Source: Actinomycetes bacterium
Lineage (GTDB): Bacteria > Actinomycetota > Actinomycetes > Mycobacteriales > Pseudonocardiaceae
DNA length: 50,532 nucleotides
Reading direction: 5' to 3'
Assembly: GCA_021793175.1 (NCBI GenBank)
Contig: JAJYTH010000012.1
Location: 1 to 50,532 of the forward strand
In this document: piece after piece, positions 42,094 to 50,532 of the stretch
Layout: the number at the start of each line of letters is the position of its first letter
Position numbering within the stretch: position 1 is the stretch's first letter
The notes under the pieces: model-generated
Databases searched by the model: none
The model's input: the letters and a program-made list of their open reading frames with translations, nothing else
Told to the model about the DNA's origin: nothing
Position numbers and translations under genes: made by a program

Positions 42094-42771
42094 TCAACCC
42101 GCCGCGGCGAGTCCGTTGCGCAGGGCGCGCGCTGCCTCCGTCGGATCGTCGGCCTCGGTGATGGCTCGCACGACGACGGCGCGGCGCGCGCCCGCCTCCG
42201 TCACCTCACCTAGCCGTTGCCGGTCGATGCCGCCGATCGCGAACCACGGCCTGTCGGTTTCGATCTCGGTGCTCACGGACCGCACGAGATCGAGGCCGGG
42301 GGCGGGGCGGCCGGGTTTGGTGGGAGTGGGCCAGCACGGCCCGACACAGAAATAGTCGACGCCTTCCTCGGTCGCGGCGGCGCGCGCCTGCTCCAGCGAA
42401 TGGGTCGAATGGCCGATCACGGGTCTCTCACCGACGATGCGGCGGGCGACGGGCACGGGAAGGTCGTTCTGGCCGAGATGCAGGACGTCGGCGTCCACGG
42501 CCACCGCCACGTCGGCGCGGTCGTTCACCGCCAGTAGCGCACCGTGCTCGGCACACGCTTGCGCGAGGATCTCCAGTGCCTCGATCTCCTGAGCGGCTTC
42601 CAACGGTGCGCCGCCGGTTTTGTCCCGCAGTTGCACGATGTCCACGCCACCCGCGAGCGCGGCGTCGGCGAACTCGGCGAGGTCGCCGCGCGACAGCCGC
42701 GCGTCCGTGCAGAGGTAGAGCTTCGCGTCCGCGAGCCGTTTTCTGATCTGGTCACCGTCGAGGCCGGGCAT
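42094..42771 (-). CDS. thiE: Thiamine-phosphate synthase
   Basis: Joins HMP-pyrophosphate and thiazole-phosphate to thiamine phosphate. A 225-residue TIM barrel: [25 protein letters not shown] (pyrophosphate/Mg site), [48 protein letters not shown], and WFAIGGID. The ATG at 42771 has GGTGGCGG upstream. It is divergent from thiO and lacks its own TPP riboswitch, since the one nearby reads the other way. Confidence 0.95.
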   Translation of the reverse strand: MPGLDGDQIRKRLADAKLYLCTDARLSRGDLAEFADAALAGGVDIVQLRDKTGGAPLEAAQEIEALEILAQACAEHGALLAVNDRADVAVAVDADVLHLGQNDLPVPVARRIVGERPVIGHSTHSLEQARAAATEEGVDYFCVGPCWPTPTKPGRPAPGLDLVRSVSTEIETDRPWFAIGGIDRQRLGEVTEAGARRAVVVRAITEADDPTEAARALRNGLAAAG

Positions 42772-42814
42772 ACCGCCACCGTAGTACGACCCGGCGCGGG
42801 GTAGGCTGGCTGCG

Positions 42815-42903
42815 TCCGCACGGGAGCCCTGGGAGGGCTGAGAGGGAGCCGGTGAGCTCCGACCGTGGAACCTGATCCGGGTCATACCGGCGCAGGGAGC
42901 GTG
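42815..42903 (+). promoter_or_regulatory. TPP riboswitch (thiOSG leader)
   Basis: The THI-box conserved core is present: GGGAGCC near the start, GGGCTGAGAGGGAGCC (pyrimidine-sensing arm), CGTGGAACCTGATCCGGGTC and ACCGGCGCAGGGAGC (closing arm). It precedes thiO by about 10 bases, so it probably controls translation start of thiO by covering the AGGGAG. Confidence 0.93.
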
Positions 42904-42912
42904 ATCTTTCTG

Positions 42913-44055
42913 ATGATTGGGATGTCGCGGGCCGACCTCGCGGTCGTCGGGGCCGGCGTCATCGGTTTGGCCGTGGCCTGGAAGGCGGCCGCGGCGGGGC
43001 ATCATGTCACCGTGTTCGACCCCGAACCCGCGTGTGGTGGTGCCTCGTGGGTGGCGGGCGGCATGCTCGCGCCCGTCGCGGAGGCATGGCCCGGCGAGGA
43101 GGTCGCGCTGGCGTTGGGGGAGGAGTCCCTGCGCCGCTGGCCGCGTTTCGCCCGCGAACTGCGGTCGGAGGGCTTCGACTGCGGCTTGTCCGAACAGGGC
43201 ACGATCATCGCCGCGTTCGACCACGCCGACGCCGAGCAGCTCGACATCCTCGAGCGGTATCTCGCCGGGATCGGCAGGCAGGCCACGCTTGTCACCGGAC
43301 GGCGACTGCGTAGGACGGAACCCGGACTGGGCGCGGTGCGTTCCGGACTGCTCGTGCCGAGCGACGTGTTCGTGGACAACCGCCGGTTGTTGAAGGCACT
43401 GCTGGAGGCCGCGCGCTCGCGTGGGGCGGAGTTCGTTTGCGAAACCGCCGTGCGACTCGACGGCCACAGCGTGGCCACGGCCTCGCGGACACGCCGGTTC
43501 GACGCGGTGGTACTCGCCGCGGGAGCGTACAGCGGTCGGCTGCATCCCGAACTGGAGACGTCCGTGCATCCGTTGAAGGGCGAGGTACTGCGTCTTCGTG
43601 CTCGGCGGGGCACACTTCCCCCGCCTCGGCACACGGTCAGGGCCGTGTCGGAAGGACGCCCGGTGTATCTGGTTCCGCGGGACGACGGGGAACTCGTGCT
43701 CGGCGCCACCCAGTACGAGGCCGGATTCGACACCACAGTCACGGCTCGGGGAGTGCGGGAGTTGATCGAAGCAGCCGAACGGGTGTTCCCCAGCGTCGCC
43801 GAGTACGAGTTGATCGAGACCGCGGCGGGTCTGCGCGCGGGTAGCTCCGACAACGTCCCGTACCTGGGCCCGCTGCACGACGGCGTGTACGCGGCGACGG
43901 GCCACCATCGCAACGGCTTGTTGCTCGCCCCCGTCACGGCGGACGCCGTGCTCGCGTGGCTGTCGGGCACCCGTCCACCCGAGGGGACGGAGCGAGCGCG
44001 ACCGGACAGGGACACGAGTGAGGAGCATGCGGATGCGAGTGTTCGTCAACGGTGA
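42913..44055 (+). CDS. thiO: Glycine oxidase ThiO
   Basis: FAD enzyme that oxidises glycine to iminoglycine for thiazole synthesis. A 380-residue DAO fold: [14 protein letters not shown] (FAD GxGxxG), [37 protein letters not shown], and DNVPYLGP then [11 protein letters not shown] near the end. The ATG at 42913 was chosen; ATG 42922 and GTG 42901 are also in frame. Its end overlaps thiS by 23 bases. Confidence 0.95.
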   Translation: MIGMSRADLAVVGAGVIGLAVAWKAAAAGHHVTVFDPEPACGGASWVAGGMLAPVAEAWPGEEVALALGEESLRRWPRFARELRSEGFDCGLSEQGTIIAAFDHADAEQLDILERYLAGIGRQATLVTGRRLRRTEPGLGAVRSGLLVPSDVFVDNRRLLKALLEAARSRGAEFVCETAVRLDGHSVATASRTRRFDAVVLAAGAYSGRLHPELETSVHPLKGEVLRLRARRGTLPPPRHTVRAVSEGRPVYLVPRDDGELVLGATQYEAGFDTTVTARGVRELIEAAERVFPSVAEYELIETAAGLRAGSSDNVPYLGPLHDGVYAATGHHRNGLLLAPVTADAVLAWLSGTRPPEGTERARPDRDTSEEHADASVRQR

Positions 44056-44233
44056 GCAGCGGCAGTTTCCCGAGGGCAGCACGGTCGCCGATGTGCTGGC
44101 CACTTCCGTCGAGGACGTGAAGGGGATCGCCGTGGCGTTGAACGGCGAGGTGGTCCGCCGCGGACGGTGGTCCGAAGTCGTGGTCACCGACGGGGCCAAA
44201 GTGGAGATCCTGACCGCTGTGCAGGGAGGCTGA
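44033..44233 (+). CDS. thiS: Sulfur carrier protein ThiS
   Basis: A 66-residue ubiquitin-fold protein that carries thiocarboxylate sulfur to the thiazole. It starts [15 protein letters not shown] and ends VQGG, the required C-terminal Gly-Gly. The ATG at 44033 is seven bases after AGGAG, better than ATG 44027. It overlaps thiO and is followed by thiG after nine bases. Confidence 0.95.
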   Translation: MRVFVNGEQRQFPEGSTVADVLATSVEDVKGIAVALNGEVVRRGRWSEVVVTDGAKVEILTAVQGG

Positions 44234-45028
<795 letters not shown>

Positions 45029-45125
45029 TCTTTTGACCGGGTTCTCGTGCCCGTTCGAGCACGCACGTAAGGTGTACGACGATCCACGGCCAGGTACGAG
45101 CGGAATGCGGATCGAAGGAGCCCAC

Positions 45126-45572
45126 GTGACCGAGTCGAGCGAGCCGTCCTCGGACGTACCCGGCAGGCTGTTCCTCACCATAGGTCGGCTGTCCCGCACA
45201 CTGCGCCAGGCCGGGGCACCCGGGCCCGGGACCGGGGCGATCTCGGCCATGGCCACGCTCGCCGCCTGCGGGCGGATGCGGTTGGGTGATCTCGCCGCCA
45301 GGGAGGGTGTCGCGGCGGCCACCATGTCACGTATCGTGTCGGCGCTGGTGGACAGCGGCTACCTGTACCGCGAATCCGATCCGGTGGATCGTCGGGCCTG
45401 GCTGGTGGCACTCACGGAGGAGGGAGAGCGGCTGCTGGCCGAGGTGCAGTCCATCCGCGTGCACGAGCTGAGCAAACGTATCGACCGGCTCTCCGCCGAG
45501 GACAAGGAAGCCCTCATGGCCGCCGTTCCCGCGCTCGAGGCCCTACTCGAGGACGACGAGCGCAGGAACTGA
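45126..45572 (+). CDS. MarR-family transcriptional regulator
   Basis: A 148-residue winged-helix protein. MRLGDLAAREGVAAATMSRI is the recognition region and SDPVDRRAWLVALTEEG the wing with the MarR DxR motif. The GTG at 45126 follows GAAGGAG; the frame is open to 45033 but that part lacks a ribosome site. It stands between thiG and a convergent thiD, 97 bases after thiG, so it may be co-transcribed with the thiazole genes. Target and ligand are unknown. Confidence 0.88.
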   Translation: MTESSEPSSDVPGRLFLTIGRLSRTLRQAGAPGPGTGAISAMATLAACGRMRLGDLAAREGVAAATMSRIVSALVDSGYLYRESDPVDRRAWLVALTEEGERLLAEVQSIRVHELSKRIDRLSAEDKEALMAAVPALEALLEDDERRN

Positions 45573-45587
45573 GCGCAGGAACTGACG

Positions 45588-46424
45588 TCATTGGTCAGGT
45601 CGTTCGTCCGCCACCCGCCAGAACGCGGAGACAGGACCGACTTTCGCGCCCATCGGATACGAGTGACGGACTGCGTTGGAGACGTACCACTTGCCGAGCC
45701 GCGCGGCCTCTGGAATGGACATGCCCCGGGCGAGTCCGGACGTCAGTGCCGAGGCCATCGCGTCGCCCGCGCCGTGGGTGTGTGGTGTGTCGAGCCTCTG
45801 TCCCGGCAGTTCGGTGAACGTCGTGCCGTCGAACAACAGGTCCACACATTCGGGGTCGTCGGTGAGATGGCCGCCCTTCACGAGCACGAACCGGGGGCCG
45901 AGTTCGCGCAGCGCGACCGCCGCGTCCCGCATCTGTTCCCGACGGGTGACCTCCAGGCCGGTGAGCAGCCGCACCTCGTCGAGGTTCGGGGTGACCACCG
46001 TGGCCATCGGCAGCAGCCGTTCCCGCAACGTGGCCAGCGCGCTGTCGTCGAACAACGGGTGACCGTGCATGGACGCGGCGACGGGATCGACGACGAACGG
46101 AATACCCATATCACCACCGATTCCCAAGCGTTCGCACGTGTCGGCGACCGTCTCGATGATCTCGCCCGAGGCGAGCATCCCCGTCTTGGCGGCGTCCACG
46201 CCCATGTCGGCGGCGACGGCTTCGATCTGGCCCGCCACGATGTGGGCCGGGATGTCGGTCCTGTCGTGCACGCCGAGGGTGTTCTGCACGGTCACAGCCG
46301 TGACGGCCACGAGTCCGTGCACACCACAGGTGAGAAACGTGCGTAGATCCGCTTCGAGTCCCGCGGCGCCTCCGGAGTCGGACCCGGCGATGGTCAACGC
46401 AGCTGGAGGTCGCTTGTTGCTCAT
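45588..46424 (-). CDS. thiD: Hydroxymethylpyrimidine (phosphate) kinase, first ThiD paralog
   Basis: Phosphorylates HMP and HMP-phosphate. A 278-residue ribokinase-fold enzyme: [77 protein letters not shown] and DTPHTHGAGDAMASAL, with the catalytic GAGD. The ATG at 46424 gives [16 protein letters not shown]; upstream ATGs exist in frame. It is convergent with the MarR gene (15 bases). A second paralog lies at 47884. Confidence 0.93.
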   Translation of the reverse strand: MSNKRPPAALTIAGSDSGGAAGLEADLRTFLTCGVHGLVAVTAVTVQNTLGVHDRTDIPAHIVAGQIEAVAADMGVDAAKTGMLASGEIIETVADTCERLGIGGDMGIPFVVDPVAASMHGHPLFDDSALATLRERLLPMATVVTPNLDEVRLLTGLEVTRREQMRDAAVALRELGPRFVLVKGGHLTDDPECVDLLFDGTTFTELPGQRLDTPHTHGAGDAMASALTSGLARGMSIPEAARLGKWYVSNAVRHSYPMGAKVGPVSAFWRVADERPDQ

Positions 46425-46648
46425 TCCACCAGTGTCGCGGAAAGTCATGTGGGAGTGAGTTCGGGGCCCCACAACGCAAAAGAGCGGGTATCCGTCCCGG
46501 CGGCCACGGGACCGATTCGTACGGACTTACCACCCACAGGGGCCGGGTCCGTTTCGTTGTCGGTCGTTCGACGATTCATCGCGGTCTTTCACCGCCCGTT
46601 CACCGATATTCCAGGTCATGGGCAGCCGGCGATGCCAGGGTCTGCGGT

Positions 46649-47869
46649 ATGACGATCGCCATGCCGCACCTACGCCGAGGATCGCTTGTCGCCGCGGTCC
46701 TGACCGGCTGCCTCACTGTCACCGCCGCTCCGGCTCTCGCCGCGCCCGCGGCGGCCGAGCAACGTCTCCCGGTGGCCGAGGGCGTGAGCTACCGGTCCCT
46801 GGAATTGACGACCGCGCATGGCACGGTGCTCGGCCACCTGCTGACCGTGGACCTGCGCGAAGCGAGGCTGGACCTGTTGCACCCGGGGCGGGTCGCGGCG
46901 ACGGACGAGATCCCCGACATGGCCGACGCGCAGCGCGCGCTCGCCGGGGTCAACGGTGACTTCTTCAACATCTCCTCCGCCCACGAGGGAGTGGAGGCCA
47001 CCGGTGCGGCTGTCGGCCCCGCCATCGCGTCGGGGGAGGAACTCAAGTCCGCGGTTCCCGACGCCCAGCGTTTCGGCCCCGAACTGCCTCCGACGACATC
47101 GACCCGCGACGTGTTCGGTGTCGGGGTGAACCGCAAGGCACGGCTGGCCGAGCTGGAGCTCGAAGGCGAGGTCAGAACCGACAAGGCCACATTCGACATC
47201 GAGGGCCACAACACCTACGCGCTCGCCGAGGACGGTATCGCCGTGTTCACCGATGAATGGGGCGAGGCCGACCGGGTGCGAGCGACGTGTGGCGACGACA
47301 CCGGGCAGACGGCGCCGTGCAGCGACGAGACCGAGGAGGTCGTCGTTCGTGACGGCGTGGTGGTCGCCGAGCACGACCGACCCGGTGCGGGACCGATCCC
47401 CGAGGACACCCTCGTGTTGGTCGGCAGGGAGAGCGGTGCCGACGAACTGGACACACTCGACCCGGGGGACCGGGTGAGGGTGACCCACCGCCTGGTCACC
47501 CCCGCGGGGCCGCCGCTGACGTTCGCCGTGGGTGGTTTCCCCATCGCGCGGGACGGCGAGGACCTCCCGGGCCTGGACACCACGGTGCTCGCGCCCCGGA
47601 CGGCCGCGGGTATCAGCCACGATGGACGCACGGTGTGGCTCGTCGTCGTGGATGGACGGTCGGAACACAGCGTCGGGATGACCGTGGCCGAACTCGCCGA
47701 GTTGGTCCGCTCCTTCGGCGCCACCGACGTGATCAATCTCGACGGCGGTGGTTCGTCGACGATGGTGATGCGGGAGCCGGGGGCCCCACACACCACCGTG
47801 GTCAACGACCCGTCGGACGGGGAACCGCGTGCCGTGGCCAACGGCGTCGGCGTGTTCTCCCTGAACTGA
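46649..47869 (+). CDS. Secreted phosphodiester glycosidase-domain protein (NAGPA-like)
   Basis: A 406-residue exported protein. The signal peptide (HLRRGSLVAAVLTGCLTVTAAPALA, cleavage near APALA|AP) has no convincing lipobox. The NAGPA domain shows AGVNGDFFNIS, FAVGGFPIARDG, APRTAAGISHDG, VVVDGRSEHSVGMT and DVINLDGGGSSTMVMR. Human relatives uncover GlcNAc-1-phosphodiesters; bacterial ones may act on cell-wall or exopolysaccharide phosphodiesters. It is an unrelated-looking insert between two thiD genes. The ATG at 46649 has no strong ribosome site; ATG 46661 is an alternative. Confidence 0.87.
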   Translation: MTIAMPHLRRGSLVAAVLTGCLTVTAAPALAAPAAAEQRLPVAEGVSYRSLELTTAHGTVLGHLLTVDLREARLDLLHPGRVAATDEIPDMADAQRALAGVNGDFFNISSAHEGVEATGAAVGPAIASGEELKSAVPDAQRFGPELPPTTSTRDVFGVGVNRKARLAELELEGEVRTDKATFDIEGHNTYALAEDGIAVFTDEWGEADRVRATCGDDTGQTAPCSDETEEVVVRDGVVVAEHDRPGAGPIPEDTLVLVGRESGADELDTLDPGDRVRVTHRLVTPAGPPLTFAVGGFPIARDGEDLPGLDTTVLAPRTAAGISHDGRTVWLVVVDGRSEHSVGMTVAELAELVRSFGATDVINLDGGGSSTMVMREPGAPHTTVVNDPSDGEPRAVANGVGVFSLN

Positions 47870-47883
47870 CGGCGCACCCGGAC

Positions 47884-50491
<2,608 letters not shown>

Positions 50492-50532
50492 GATGTGTAG
50501 TTGTCCCCCAGACCATGCCATGCGCAGGAACG

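Overview
The window is high-GC DNA from an actinomycete, most likely a member of the Pseudonocardiaceae such as Saccharomonospora. The genus is an inference. It rests on gene content and base composition: mycobacteria-like carD-lpqE-radA synteny, a DasR/NagK locus, ectABCD, ThrE, a split LigD, many GTG starts and two TPP riboswitches. There is no prophage, insertion sequence, CRISPR array or rRNA. The window looks like ordinary chromosomal core and semi-accessory DNA.

Layout. 1-2.6 kb: carD (cut by the window edge), lpqE and radA. 2.7-8.3 kb (minus strand): trehalose-6-phosphate synthase, a phosphatase-GH15 fusion, and a ThrE-type exporter. 8.5 kb: tRNA-Thr(UGU). 8.8-11.2 kb: a SpoIIE-type phosphatase overlapping a stand-alone cobalamin-binding protein that carries the W-x9-EH signature of CarH light sensors. 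11.4-16.3 kb: an amphi-Trp protein, an MBL-rhodanese fusion, a lipoprotein, a YtcJ-like amidohydrolase and a SIS protein. 16.5-20.9 kb (minus strand): a four-gene run of split LigD (ligase-phosphoesterase, then polymerase), a GAF-phosphatase-kinase protein and its STAS partner. 21-26 kb: a membrane hydrolase, a repeat-bearing secreted protein, an MhqR/MhqO/MhqD-like quinone-stress module with a palindromic operator, two overlapping zinc-ribbon genes and an Abi-alpha-like protein. 26-29.6 kb: glucosylglycerate hydrolase divergent from a ROK regulator, then a DinB-fold protein.

30-33.3 kb is the ectoine/5-hydroxyectoine operon ectABCD. After it comes an unexplained promoter-like/terminator-like pair that could encode a small RNA. 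33.6-36.1 kb (minus strand) holds two overlapping genes of unknown role (one nucleotidyltransferase-like) and an ArfA/ArfB-like pair. 36.2-38 kb has an SGNH hydrolase and a DUF3159 membrane protein. 38-41 kb is the amino-sugar locus: NagK and a SIS deaminase divergent from dasR, with a near-consensus dre operator between them. 41-50.5 kb holds a Pro-rich membrane protein and the thiamine genes: thiE, thiO-thiS-thiG (TPP riboswitch), a MarR regulator, two thiD paralogs flanking a secreted phosphodiester glycosidase, and thiC (second TPP riboswitch).

Themes. Compatible solutes appear three times (trehalose, ectoine/hydroxyectoine, glucosylglycerate). Partner-switching phosphatases appear twice within 10 kb. 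The most novel-looking candidates are the phosphatase plus B12-sensor pair, the NHEJ ligase operon joined to a partner-switch module, the nucleotidyltransferase-like two-gene unit, the candidate small RNA after ectD, and the overlapping zinc-ribbon genes.
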